The notes under the pieces are model-generated. The model saw only the letters and a program-made list of their open reading frames with translations, searched no databases and was not told the origin of the DNA. Made by a program: the position numbers and the translations under genes. Shown here one piece after another: positions 32,776 through 41,874 of a DNA stretch of 64,000 bases (position 1 is the first letter of the stretch; each line of letters opens with the position of its first letter). The DNA is from JACDAN01 sp963847235 (lineage in GTDB: Bacteria > Actinomycetota > Thermoleophilia > Gaiellales > Gaiellaceae), in NCBI GenBank assembly GCA_963847235.1, contig CAWJYU010000001.1:1-64000 (forward strand), given 5' to 3'.

Positions 32776-33084
32776 ATGACGGCTCGTCTTGCGCTCGTCG
32801 TGCTCTGCTCGCGCTCAGCTCTCGCCGGGGGCGCCTCCGCCCGACCGGGAGTCGTGCGCGACTGCAACCACTTCATCCGCTACCCGAACACGAAGGTGTC
32901 GTCCGTGCGGAACATGACGTGCGTCGCCGCGGTGCGCGAGATGCGGCGCTATCGCGGGAACATCCACCGACGGTTCCGGACTCCCGGCGGGTTCGTCTGC
33001 GGTCGAGTGTCCGGCGGGCCGCTCGGCGGTCAGTGGCGCTGCGTCAAGGGCTCGCGGGCTTTTCGCTTCGAGTTCGGCGACTAG
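32776..33084 (+). CDS. Small secreted four-cysteine protein
   Basis: 102 residues from ATG 32776. An N-terminal export signal (to about residue 22) precedes a compact domain with four cysteines: CNHFIRYPN, MTCVAAVREM, GGFVCGRV and QWRCVKG, ending in FRFEF. The spacing suggests two disulfides. Small secreted proteins with the pattern C...C-A..V...F.C...W.C....FRF are frequent in Thermoleophilia from my recollection, so this supports the taxonomic guess. Function unknown. It converges on the YdeI-like gene, with overlapping ends. Confidence 0.6.
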   Translation: MTARLALVVLCSRSALAGGASARPGVVRDCNHFIRYPNTKVSSVRNMTCVAAVREMRRYRGNIHRRFRTPGGFVCGRVSGGPLGGQWRCVKGSRAFRFEFGD

Positions 33085-33666
33085 CCGGCATCGGGTACGG
33101 CGTCTCGCCCCGGCTCAGCATCGCGACGAACTTCTCGATCCGTCGGGCGCGCGTCTCGGGTCGCTTCGCGTCATTGACGCCGGTAGAGGATCGCGTACCG
33201 GTTCTGGCCGTCGAGCTGCTCGAAGAGCCGCTTTCGCCCTCGGATTCGCCTCGAGCGCCGCGAGGAGCTCCGGCGTCGGCTGGATCTTGCTCGGGCTGTC
33301 GTAGGCGGCGTCCCACCGCCCGTCTGCCTTGGCCCGCTCGATCTCCGCGAGCCCGGCCGGCCGCATCCTGCCCTGCTCGATCAGCGCCGTGGCCTTGGCC
33401 CGGTTGATCTTCGACCACTTGCTCCGCGCCCGCCTCGGCGTGAACCGCTGGAGGTGGTAGTCGTCGTCGAGCCCTCTGGTCTGGCCGTCGATCCACCCGT
33501 AGCAGAGCGCAACCTCGACCGCCTCCAGGTAGGAGACCGTCCGCTTGCGGGAGGCTTTCTTGGCGAACTTGAGCCAGATGCCCTGCGCCTTGGCGTGGTT
33601 TCGCTCCAGCCATCGCTCCCAGGTCTCCTGGCTCGCGAAGACCTTGACGGGCAGGTCGTCGGCCAT
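33044..33666 (-). CDS. YdeI/OmpD-associated-family protein, two frameshifts
   Basis: Starts at ATG 33666, sharing a base with the regulator stop (TGATG). The first ~135 residues are normal for the family: ETWERWLERNHAKAQGIWLK, VEVALCYGWIDGQTRGLDDD and RFTPRRARSKWSKIN. After ANPRAK the text continues in a second frame (RLFEQLDGQNRYAILYR) and then a third (VNDAKRPETRARRIEKFV, then MLSRGETPYP). Together they restore a ~190-residue protein. Family members protect against some peptides or act in envelope stress; the biochemical role is unsettled. The last gene of the MMPL-kinase-regulator operon. The frameshifts, at about 33262 and 33180, look like sequence errors. Confidence 0.7.
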
Positions 33667-34322
33667 CAGCTCGACTCCTCCCGAAGATAGGTCAGCACCG
33701 CGAGCACCCGCCGGTGGTCGGTGTCGGACGGCGGCAGCTGGAGCTTCGTGAGGATGTGCGCGACGTGCTTCTCGACGGCGCCGACGGTCAGCGTCAGCGC
33801 CTCGGCGATGCCCGCGTTGGAGCGGCCCTCGGCCATCAGCCCGAGCACTTCGAGCTCGCGCGGTGTCAGGCGCTCGAGCGGGCTGTCCGCGCGCCGGCGG
33901 CGGGTGAAGAGCTGCGCGACGACCTCCGGATCGAGCGCGGTGCCGCCCTCGGCGACGCGGCGGACGGCATCGACGAAATCGTCCACGTCCATCACGCGAT
34001 CCTTCAGCAGATAGCCGACGCCGCCCCGTCCGTCGGCGAGAAGCTCGGTGGCGTACTCCTCCTCGACGTACTGCGAGACGACCAGGATCGCCGTCTCCGG
34101 AGCACGCCCGCGCAGCTCCAGCGCGGCGCGGACCCCTTCGTCGCGGAAGCTGGGCGGCAGGCGGATGTCGACGATCGCGATGTCCGGCCGCTCGCGCAGA
34201 ACCGAGTGGACGAGCCCGTCTCCGTCACTGACCGCGTCCACCACGTCGAATCCGTTGTCTCGGAGAAGCCGCGTGAGGCCGTCGCGCAGGAGCGCCAGGT
34301 CCTCGGCGATCACGACCCGCAC
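33666..34322 (-). CDS. NarL-family response regulator (module B)
   Basis: 218 residues from GTG 34322. Receiver with ED at 7-8, phospho-Asp in IAIVDIRLPPSFRDEG, and YLLKDRVMDVDDF. LuxR helix-turn-helix at LTPRELEVLGLMAEGRSNAG and VGAVEKHVAHIL. The longer PPSFRDEG loop marks the subgroup paired with kinases that have a separate membrane sensor domain. It overlaps the end of the kinase gene by 13 bases. Likely controls the MMPL exporter operon to which it belongs. Confidence 0.88.
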   Translation of the reverse strand: MRVVIAEDLALLRDGLTRLLRDNGFDVVDAVSDGDGLVHSVLRERPDIAIVDIRLPPSFRDEGVRAALELRGRAPETAILVVSQYVEEEYATELLADGRGGVGYLLKDRVMDVDDFVDAVRRVAEGGTALDPEVVAQLFTRRRRADSPLERLTPRELEVLGLMAEGRSNAGIAEALTLTVGAVEKHVAHILTKLQLPPSDTDHRRVLAVLTYLREESS

Positions 34323-35335
34323 GGCAGCTCCGTCCTGACCGTCGTCGGTCCTCCCGAGGGACTCGTCACCTTCAGCGTGCCGTCGAGCGCCTCGACCCGC
34401 TGCCGCAGCCCGGTCAGCCCGTTCCCGGACATCACCGCGCCACCGCGGCCGTCGTCCTCGACCTCGGCGACGAGCTTGCCGCCCTCGGCACGGATGCGGA
34501 CGTCAATCCGCGACGCGTCCGCGTGCTTCGTGGCGTTCGCGAGCGCCTCGGCGACCACAAAGTAGGCAGCGGTCTCGACCGCGGCAGGCGGTCGCCGGGG
34601 AACATCGACCGACACGGACGAAGGCAGCGGGCTGCGCGCGGTCAGCGCCGCGACGGCCGGGCCGAGCCCGCGGTCGGTGAGGATCGGCGGGTGGATGCCG
34701 CGGGCGAGAACCCGCAGCTCCTCCAGCGCCTCGGTCGTGCCCTGGCGCGCCTCCGCAAGGAGCTGCTGAACGGCCTCCGGATCGGTCTGCAGCTTCTGCT
34801 CGGCCATTCCGAGGCTCATGCCCAGCGCGACGAGCCGCGCCTGCGCGCCGTCGTGGAGGTCCCGCTCGATCCGGCGCAGCTCGGCCTCCTGCGCGTCGAC
34901 GGCGCCGGCCCGGCTCGCCTCCAGCACTTCGACCCGCTGCTGCCGCCGCGCGTAGAGCACGGCCGCGTGGACGAGGGCGAGCACGGCGAGTGCGAGCACC
35001 GGCCACGCCGGCCAGAAGTACCCGCCGGTGGTGATCGCCCAGATCGCGACGAGGAAGCCCGACAGGATCGCGGACACGCCGATCTGGATCGCGAGGGCGT
35101 AGCTCCCCATCGCGAGTCGCCGCGGAGCCGGATGCTCGAGGACGAGGAAGACCCACCCTGGGATCGCGACGACGAGCGAGAGCGCCAGCATCGGCCAGAT
35201 CGGCCAGAAGTAGTCCTCGCCGGTCAGGAACCAGATGACGACGAGTGCCGAGACGATCACCGTCGAGACCAGGGCGTCGATCGTCAGCGCCCGCCGCCGG
35301 AGCGCGCGCCGTTCGGCGGGCGAACGGATGATCAC
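34310..35335 (-). CDS. Sensor histidine kinase (module B)
   Basis: 341 residues from GTG 35335, which overlaps the preceding stop (GTGA). Four membrane helices arranged as two repeats (EDYFWPIWPMLALSLVVAIP and GGYFWPAWPVLALAVLALVH), a 2TM-domain duplication. The phospho-His follows in IERDLHDGAQARLVALGMSL, and the HATPase has EDDGRGG and GNGLTGLRQRVEALDG. It works with the sensor-domain protein encoded just upstream and the regulator downstream. The two tandem FWPxWP repeats are a conspicuous feature. Confidence 0.88.
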   Translation of the reverse strand: MIIRSPAERRALRRRALTIDALVSTVIVSALVVIWFLTGEDYFWPIWPMLALSLVVAIPGWVFLVLEHPAPRRLAMGSYALAIQIGVSAILSGFLVAIWAITTGGYFWPAWPVLALAVLALVHAAVLYARRQQRVEVLEASRAGAVDAQEAELRRIERDLHDGAQARLVALGMSLGMAEQKLQTDPEAVQQLLAEARQGTTEALEELRVLARGIHPPILTDRGLGPAVAALTARSPLPSSVSVDVPRRPPAAVETAAYFVVAEALANATKHADASRIDVRIRAEGGKLVAEVEDDGRGGAVMSGNGLTGLRQRVEALDGTLKVTSPSGGPTTVRTELPCGS

Positions 35336-35922
35336 CTGGCCGTCACCGCCAGCAGCCGCGAGGCCAGCCAGCTGTTCAGCCGCGCCCACGGCCCGAGCAG
35401 ATGGGCGATCCCGACGAGCAGGGCGAGACCGACCGCAGCGACGGGCATCGTCTCGACGAACGAGTCGATCTCGAGGAAGCCGAAGACGTCGGCGCTGTCC
35501 ACCCACGAGTACCAGACCGGCAGGCTGACGAGCTCCGCCGCCCAGCTGAGCGGAGCGAGCACGAGCAGCGCCAGCGGCCAGGCGAGGAGCAGGTGCCCCT
35601 GCTGCTTCCAGAACGCCCCGTCCTTGAGGACGTTGAAGCCGCGGTTCCAGAAGCCGATGCCCGGCGTCGAGATCCGCGGACGGACGTCGACGCCGAGCAG
35701 GTTGCGGGCCAGGCTCGCCTCGGCCGCCGCGAGCAATCCGACGCCGATCCGCAGTCCGATCAGGAGCGGGACGACGAGCGGGGTGATCGCCAGGACGAGG
35801 GTGACCGTCCACCCTGCGATCAGCAGGGCGAAGGCGGCCACTCCCAGTCCCAGCTGCCCGAGCGAGAACAGCGCCCGCCGGTAGGTCTCCGGCTGGACGA
35901 TCGGACGGAGGAGCCGGTTCAT
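35332..35922 (-). CDS. Membrane sensor-domain protein (pfam 'Sensor' type)
   Basis: 196 residues from ATG 35922. Four membrane helices in two pairs, with the extracytoplasmic/cytoplasmic loop FWNRGFNVLKDGAFWKQQGH between them. This matches the putative sensor domain often fused to the N-terminus of NarL-partner kinases. Here it is a separate protein, linked by 4-base overlaps to the MMPL gene upstream and the kinase gene downstream. It may detect the exported compound or membrane state and pass the signal to the kinase. Confidence 0.75.
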   Translation of the reverse strand: MNRLLRPIVQPETYRRALFSLGQLGLGVAAFALLIAGWTVTLVLAITPLVVPLLIGLRIGVGLLAAAEASLARNLLGVDVRPRISTPGIGFWNRGFNVLKDGAFWKQQGHLLLAWPLALLVLAPLSWAAELVSLPVWYSWVDSADVFGFLEIDSFVETMPVAAVGLALLVGIAHLLGPWARLNSWLASRLLAVTAR

Positions 35923-38114
35923 CGACCTGCTCCCGCTGTCCGTGCCCGCGCCGGGCCTTCCAGCTTGATCTTCGGCAGCCACGCGAGCCACCGCGGCAGG
36001 TACCAGTTCCATTCGCCCAGGAGCTTCATGGTCGCAGGTAGCAACACGGCCCGGACGATGGTTGCGTCGATCAGGACCGCCGTGGCCAGGCCGACGCCGA
36101 ACTGCTTCATCATGATCAGCGACATCGTCCCGAAGATGCTGAAGACGAAGACCATGACGACCGCGGCGCTGGTGACCACGCCTGCCGTGGACTTGATGCC
36201 GTAGGCGATCGCGTCCTCCGTCTTCATCCCTCCGTCGTGCGCCTCCCGGATCCGGCTGAGGATGAACACGTGGTAGTCCATCGAGAGCCCGAAGAGGATC
36301 ACGAACAGGAACACGGGGAGCCACGCCATCACGCCGCCCGTGTACTCGAAGCCGAGCAGGTCCTTCGCGAATCCGTGCTGGAAGACCAGCACGAGCACGC
36401 CGAACGCTGCTGCGACCGAGAGCAGGTTGAGGACGATCGCCTTCGCCGCGATCACGATCGACCTGAACGAGACGAGCAAGAGGACGAACGCCAGGATGAG
36501 GACGAACGCGAACACGATCGGCGCCGAGGCCTTCATCGAGTCCCCGAAGTCCTTCGAGATCGCGGTGTCGCCCGTCACGCCCGCCTGGACGCCCTGGACG
36601 GAGCCGACCGTCTCGGGAACGATCTGACGGAGCGTCGAGATCGCCTCGTAGGAGGTCTCGTCGCTTCCGCTGCCCGCGAGGGGCAGGTCGATGCGTGCGA
36701 CCGTGCGTTCCGGATTCACGTCGACGGTCACCGGCTCGTGGGCCGCGCCGCTCGCGACCGCCTGCTCACGGAGCTCGTCGATCCCGTCGCTCACGCGCGG
36801 ATCGTCGACCGACGGCGCCTTGACGACGACCAGCGCCGGCTGCTGCTCGCCGGGGAACGAGTCCTGGAGCCGGTTGTAGGTCTGGACGACCTGCAGGTCC
36901 TGCGGGAACGCCTCGGCTCCCGGCACGACCGTCTTCATCCCGAGCGCGGGCAATGCCAGCGCAACCAGGATCCCGGCCGACACGACCGCCGAGAGGAGCG
37001 GACGCCTCAGCACGCGGTCGAGCATCCAGCCCCACGCGCGGCCGCCGCCCGGCCGTTGCAGCCGGTAGAGGAGCGGGACGCGCGCCTTGTTCACCTTGTC
37101 GCCGAGCCTGGACAGGAGTGCCGGCAGCACCGTCAGCGACCCGAGCACTGCGATCGCCACGACCATGATGGTCGCCATCGCGAACGAGCTGAAGATCTCG
37201 TCTCCGGTGAAGAACATGCCGGCCATCGCCGCCATCACGGTCAGGCCGGAGACGAGCACCGCCCGTCCGGATGTGGCCGCCGCAGCCTCGAGCGCTGCGG
37301 TCTCGCTGCGCCCGGCCGCTCGCTCCTCACGCTCTCGCTTGAGATAGAAGAGCGCGTAGTCCACGCCGACTGCGAGGCCGATCAGGAGCACGACCGCGCT
37401 GGTGTTCTGGCCGTCCACCGGCCAGATCTGGCTCGGGATTGCGAGCAGGCCCGTCGTTGCGATCACGGCGGTGAGGGCCAGGAGCAGCGGGATGCCGGCC
37501 GCGACGAGTGCTCCGAAGGCCACGATCAGGATCGCGATCGTGACGGGAAGGGACAGGAGCCCCGCCTGCTCGAGGTCGTCGCCGACCGCTCCGTCGATCT
37601 CCTTCTCGGCGGTTCCCGCTCCGAAGTTGCCGACGTAGAGCTCGGGATGCGCCGCCTTCACCTCGTCGACTGCCGCGACGACGGGATCGACTCGGTCCGC
37701 GGCGGTCGACGGATCACCGCGGATGTCGAACGTGACGATCGCCGAGTTGCCGTCAGGCGAGACCTGGTCGCCGTTCGCCGGGTCGAGCGGGCTTTCGAGG
37801 TTGGTGACGACCGGGACGGCCGAGACCGCACCGACGACGTCCTCCACGGCCGAGCGGAACTGCGGGCTCGTGGCGTCGAGCGTGTCGCTCTGGACGAGAA
37901 CCGTCTCGCCGGCCGGGGTCTTGAAGTCCTCGTCGAGGATCTTCGCCATGCGCCCGGACTCGCCGGGCAGGCCGTCCGTGTCGCCAAGCGTCTTCGTGCC
38001 GACGGCACCGCCGATCACGACTGCGGCGATCACGAACGCGAGCCACCCGAAGGTGGCGGTCTTCCAGTGCGCGGCGCTCCAACGGCCCGCGCGGGCTGCG
38101 AGATTGAGCCTCAT
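35919..38114 (-). CDS. MMPL-family RND exporter (module B)
   Basis: 731 residues from ATG 38114, chosen because AAGGAG lies 6 bases before it; an in-frame ATG further upstream (38180) has none. First helix at ~20-40, two repeats of six helices, and MMPL motifs GLAVGVDYALFYLKREREER and FGLSMDYHVFILSRIREAH. Expected to export lipid- or drug-like molecules with proton coupling. It heads an operon with sensor, kinase, regulator and YdeI-like genes, all joined by short overlaps, so exporter and its control system are made together. Confidence 0.9.
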   Translation of the reverse strand: MRLNLAARAGRWSAAHWKTATFGWLAFVIAAVVIGGAVGTKTLGDTDGLPGESGRMAKILDEDFKTPAGETVLVQSDTLDATSPQFRSAVEDVVGAVSAVPVVTNLESPLDPANGDQVSPDGNSAIVTFDIRGDPSTAADRVDPVVAAVDEVKAAHPELYVGNFGAGTAEKEIDGAVGDDLEQAGLLSLPVTIAILIVAFGALVAAGIPLLLALTAVIATTGLLAIPSQIWPVDGQNTSAVVLLIGLAVGVDYALFYLKREREERAAGRSETAALEAAAATSGRAVLVSGLTVMAAMAGMFFTGDEIFSSFAMATIMVVAIAVLGSLTVLPALLSRLGDKVNKARVPLLYRLQRPGGGRAWGWMLDRVLRRPLLSAVVSAGILVALALPALGMKTVVPGAEAFPQDLQVVQTYNRLQDSFPGEQQPALVVVKAPSVDDPRVSDGIDELREQAVASGAAHEPVTVDVNPERTVARIDLPLAGSGSDETSYEAISTLRQIVPETVGSVQGVQAGVTGDTAISKDFGDSMKASAPIVFAFVLILAFVLLLVSFRSIVIAAKAIVLNLLSVAAAFGVLVLVFQHGFAKDLLGFEYTGGVMAWLPVFLFVILFGLSMDYHVFILSRIREAHDGGMKTEDAIAYGIKSTAGVVTSAAVVMVFVFSIFGTMSLIMMKQFGVGLATAVLIDATIVRAVLLPATMKLLGEWNWYLPRWLAWLPKIKLEGPARARTAGAGR

Positions 38115-38305
38115 GGTTCGCTCCTTCTGCTTGCGTTGCACCATGAGTCGAGGGTGCTTGCCGCGAGGGGTGCCGGACAATGGCGGCGACCGGCGTCTGA
38201 TAGGGGTGCTAGCGGGAGGGCGTCAGGACGGGTTGGCCGCACCGCGGTCCGGACTGGATCAGGTGGGCCGATGAGTTTTCCGCCGACCCGCCGTCATATT
38301 CGAAG

Positions 38306-39308
38306 ATGAGCCAAGTGGCGGAAGCAGGCGTCCTCACGGCTGCGCGGGCCGGCGACGAGACAGCGTTCTCGGACGCTCGTCGAGCGGTATCGCCGCGAGC
38401 TGCAGGTGCACTGCTACCGGATGCTCGGCTCGCTGGAAGATGCCGAGGACGCGGTCCAGGAGACCTTCCTCCGCGCCTGGCGGAAGCGGGAGACCTTCCG
38501 CGGCGACTCGTCGTTCCGCGCCTGGCTCTACGGCATTGCGACGAACGCCTGCCTGGACGCGCTCGCGCGCCGGCCGCGGGTCGCGCCCCCGCAGGATGGG
38601 CGGCCGCTCGCGGAGGTTCCGTGGCTCCAGCCCTATCCCGACCGGCTGCTCGAAGACGTCGCCTCGAACGACGAGGAGCCCGACGCCGAGGTCGTCGCCA
38701 AGGAGACGATCGAGCTCGCCTTCATCGCGACGATCCAGCTGCTCCCTCCGAAACAGCGGGCCGTGCTGATCTCGAGAGACGTGCTCGGCTGGTCGGCGGC
38801 GGAGAGCGCGGCGCTGCTCGACACGAGCGTCGCCGCCGTGAACAGCGCGCTCCAACGTGCCCGTGCGACGCTGAAGCGGCACCTCCCGCGCAGGCGGCTC
38901 GAATGGACCGCCAACTCGGAGCCGAGCGAGCAGGAGCGGAAGCTGCTCGAGCGCTACATGGAGGCGACCGAGCGAGGCGACGCGAACTCGATCGTGCGCC
39001 TGCTCCGCGCGGACGCGTTCTGCGCGATGCCGCCGGACCCGTCGTGGTGGGTCGGCAACTGGGAGATCGTGGACGCCTGGGTGCAGGGCGGCTTCGGCGA
39101 CGACGATTGGGGCACGCTGCGCTGTGTCGCAACGGGCGTCAACCAACAGCCGGCGGTCGCCTGCTACGTCAAGCGCGCCGGCGACACGGTGTACCGGCCG
39201 CTCGCCGTCGACGTGCTCCGCATCGAGGACGGCGTGGTCGGAGAGATCACCGTGTTCTCGCTCGACGAAAAGCTCCTCGAGGCGCTCGGGCTTCCGCCGA
39301 CGCTCTGA
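38306..39308 (+). CDS. ECF sigma-70 factor with SnoaL-like C-terminal domain, one frameshift
   Basis: Starts at ATG 38306 (MSQVAEAGVLTAARAGDETA), shifts frame near 38372, and continues as TLVERYRRELQVHCYRMLGS. Region 2 includes DAEDAVQETFLRAWRK and FRGDSSFRAWLYGIATNACL; region 4 includes LPPKQRAVLISRDVLGWSAA. A ~120-residue SnoaL/NTF2-like domain follows (ERYMEATERGDANSIVRLL). The layout is that of the SigJ/TIGR02960-type ECF sigma factors, about 334 residues, where the C-terminal domain replaces an anti-sigma factor in control. The shift lies outside the motifs and looks like a one-base insertion. Overlaps the cupin gene at TGATG. Confidence 0.82.
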
Positions 39309-39568
39309 TGGACGTCCTGCCCGGTTTCGAGTGCCGGGCGGTCTCGGTCGAGCCCGGCGGCGACCGCATCTATCACGACTCCGAGTGGCGGGATGCTCTC
39401 GTTCTGGTCGCGCGGGGCGAGATCGAGCTCGAGTGGCGGGACGGCCGACGCTGCCGCCTTGCGAGCGGCGAGACCTTCTGGCTCGCCGGGCTCCCCCTGC
39501 GCCGGATCCACAACGACGGCGCGGAGACCGCCCATCTCGTGGCCATCTCGCGATCTGCTAATACTTAA
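39308..39568 (+). CDS. Small cupin-like protein
   Basis: 86 residues; the start shares a base with the sigma factor stop. The whole sequence is one small beta-barrel: DALVLVARGEIELEWRDGRR, LASGETFWLAGLPLRRIHND, then AHLVAISRS. Metal-binding His residues of canonical cupins are largely missing (one His in RIHNDG), so it may bind a ligand rather than catalyse. Likely co-transcribed with the sigma factor. Confidence 0.6.
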   Translation: MDVLPGFECRAVSVEPGGDRIYHDSEWRDALVLVARGEIELEWRDGRRCRLASGETFWLAGLPLRRIHNDGAETAHLVAISRSANT

Positions 39569-39580
39569 GTCAATGCTTAA
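39565..39580. promoter_or_regulatory. ArsR-type operator TTAAG-N6-CTTAA overlapping the start codon
   Basis: TTAAGTCAATGCTTAA is a 5-bp inverted repeat with a 6-base spacer that includes the ATG of the ArsR-type gene. It is an AT-rich island in very GC-rich DNA. Its form is close to the ATACTTAAG-type sites of ArsR regulators, so autorepression is likely. Confidence 0.55.
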
Positions 39581-39923
39581 CCAATCGATTGCGGCCGCCG
39601 ACCCCGTCTTCCATGCGCTGGCCGACCCGACCAGGCGCTCGATCGTCGAACGCCTGAGCCGCGGAGCCGCGACTGTCAGCGAGCTCGCGAAACCGCTGAC
39701 GATCTCGCTGCCGGCCGTGCTCCAGCATCTCGGCGTGCTCGAGAGGAGCGGTCTCGTCCGGACGGAGAAGGTCGGACGGGTGCGCACCTGCCACATCGAG
39801 CCGGCAGCGCTGAGCACGGCGGAGCAGTGGATCGCCGCCCGACGCGCCGACTGGGAGCAGCGACTCGACCGGCTCGGGGATTACCTCGAGCAGCAAGCCG
39901 TTCAACAAGAGAGGAAGACATGA
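39573..39923 (+). CDS. ArsR-family transcriptional repressor
   Basis: 116 residues from ATG 39573. A winged helix-turn-helix covers most of the protein: FHALADPTRRSIVERLSRGA, SELAKPLTISLPAVLQHLGV and LVRTEKVGRVRTCHIEP. No metal-binding CxC motif is present; this is the subfamily paired with AHSA1/SRPBCC genes. Its stop overlaps the ATG of that partner by 4 bases. An inverted repeat overlaps its own start. Likely a derepressing regulator of the pair. Confidence 0.88.
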   Translation: MLNQSIAAADPVFHALADPTRRSIVERLSRGAATVSELAKPLTISLPAVLQHLGVLERSGLVRTEKVGRVRTCHIEPAALSTAEQWIAARRADWEQRLDRLGDYLEQQAVQQERKT

Positions 39924-40366
39924 GCGAACGAAACGTCACACACGCGACCTTCGCCGTCGAGCGGAGCTACGCCGTGCCGCCGGCGCGCGTCTTCGAGGCC
40001 TGGGCCGACCCGGTCGCCAAGTCCCGCTGGTTCGGCGGCGGCGACGACCGGCAGCACGAGCTGGACTTCCGGGTCGGCGGCCGCGAGGTCAGCACTGGAA
40101 CCATGGACGGCACCGTCTTCACGTTCGAGGGCCGCTACCAGGACATCGTTCCGGACGAGCGGATCGTCTACGCGTACGACATGCACATGGGCGAGGCCCG
40201 GATCTCGGTCTCGCTGGCGACGGTCGAGCTCACGCCGGACGGCGAGGGCACGAAGCTCGTCTTCACCGAGCAGGGCGCGTTCCTGGACGGCCTCGACGAC
40301 CCGTCGCAGCGCGAGAACGGCACCGGATCCCTCCTCGACGCGCTGGGCAAGGAGCTCGAGCGATGA
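39920..40366 (+). CDS. AHSA1/SRPBCC ligand-binding protein
   Basis: 148 residues. START-like fold with family landmarks FAVERSYAVPPARVFEAWAD, KSRWFGGGD, VGGREVSTG and FTEQGAFLDGLDD. Such proteins bind small hydrophobic ligands and are commonly encoded with an ArsR regulator, as here (ATGA overlap). The ligand is unknown. Soluble and cytoplasmic. GAGGAAG upstream within the preceding gene serves as the ribosome-binding site. Confidence 0.88.
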   Translation: MSERNVTHATFAVERSYAVPPARVFEAWADPVAKSRWFGGGDDRQHELDFRVGGREVSTGTMDGTVFTFEGRYQDIVPDERIVYAYDMHMGEARISVSLATVELTPDGEGTKLVFTEQGAFLDGLDDPSQRENGTGSLLDALGKELER

Positions 40367-40412
40367 GTTTTCGACGCCTCGCAGGTCGTAAGAGACAGGA
40401 GATGAACGACCG

Positions 40413-41874
40413 TTGAGCATCGAAGGACGCAACCGCTGGCTGGCACTCGTCGTGCTGTGCCTGGGCGACCTGATGATCGTCCTCGACGTGACGATCGTCG
40501 GCGTGGCGCTGCCGTCGATCCGCGAGGACCTCGGCTTCTCCGAGACCTCGCTCGCCTGGGTCGTGAACGCGTACCTGCTGACCTTCGGCGGCTTCCTCCT
40601 GCTCGGTGGCAGGCTCGGCGACATCTTCGGCCACCAGCGGCTGTTCCTGATCGGGATCTCGCTCTTCACCGTCGCCTCGCTCGCCTGCGGTCTCGCGACC
40701 TCGCAGGAGACGCTCGTCGTCGCCCGTGCCGTTCAGGGCCTCGGCGGCGCGGTGGTCTCGGCGGTCGCGCTCTCGCTGATCGTGACGCTCTTCACAGAGC
40801 CGGCCGAGCGCGCCAAGGCGATGGGCGTGTTCGGGTTCGTGGCCGCCGGCGGCGGCAGCATCGGCGTGCTCCTCGGCGGGATCCTCACCGACGTCCTCGA
40901 CTGGCACTGGATCTTCCTCGTCAACCTCCCGATCGGGATCGCCGTCTTCGCGCTCACGCTCGTGCTGATCCCGGCCGGGCGCGGCGAGGCTGCGACCGGA
41001 CGGCTCGACATCGCCGGCGCGGTGACCGTGACCGCGTCGCTGATGCTCGCCGTCTACGCGATCGTGAACGGCAACGAGCAGGGCTGGACATCCGCGCGCA
41101 CGCTCGGCGTGCTCGGCGCCGCCGCCGTCCTGCTGGCCGTCTTCCTCGCGATCGAGGCCCGCGTCGCCGCGCCGCTCGTGCCGCTCGGTCTCTTCCGCCG
41201 GCGCAATCTCGCGATCTCGAACGTGGTCGGGGTGCTCTGGGCCGCGGCGATGTTCGCGTGGTTCTTCCTCTCGGCGCTCTATCTCCAGCTGGTGCTCGGT
41301 TACAGCCCGCTCGAGGTTGGACTGGCCTTCCTGCCCGGCGAACCTGATCATGGGCTTCCTCTCGCTGGGGCTCTCGGCGAAGCTCGTCATGCGCTTCGGG
41401 ATCAGGCCGCCGCTGGCCGTCGGCCTCGGGCTCGCCTCCCTCGGATTGCTGCTGTTCGCCCGCGCGCCGGTGGACGGGAACTTCGTCGTCGATGTGCTCC
41501 CGCCCATGATCCTGCTCGGGCTCGGCGCCGGAATGGCCTTCAATCCTGTGCTCCTGGCCGCGATGAGCGACGTCGAGCCGAGCGACGCGGGGCTCGCGTC
41601 GGGCGTCGTGAACACGGCGTTCATGATGGGCGGGGCGCTCGGCCTCGCCGTCCTCGCCAGCCTGGCGGCGTCCCGGACGGAGACGCTCGCCGCGTCCGGC
41701 GAGGGCCCGCTCGAGGCGCTCACGGGCGGCTACCACGCCGCGTTCCTGGCCGGAGCCGCCTTCGCGCTCGCCGCGGCCGTCATCGGCGGAACGCTGCTCC
41801 GGGCCGGTGTCCCAGGGACCGAGGCCGAGGCCGAGGAGCGGATGGAAGGCTCCCCCGTCCTGGAGTCGGACTAG
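40413..41874 (+). CDS. MFS drug/proton antiporter, DHA2 (EmrB/QacA) type, one frameshift
   Basis: Starts at TTG 40413; no in-frame ATG is available. The first ~308 residues carry DHA2 motifs: LDVTIVGVALPSIREDLGF, LLLGGRLGDIFGHQRLFLIG and AVQGLGGAVVSAVALSLIVT. The frame changes near 41336, after LEVGLAFLP, and continues as NLIMGFLSLGLSAKLVMRFG up to the TAG at 41872-41874. The combined ~486 residues give 14 membrane helices, normal for the group. The shift is probably an indel. Exports drugs or amphiphiles against protons. Follows the AHSA1 gene after 46 bases, and overlaps the next gene by one base. Confidence 0.8.

Noticed and set aside
36237..38309. Long plus-strand frame of 690 residues opposite the second MMPL gene
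   Set aside because: Same reason: charged, low-information antisense of a clear transporter gene.
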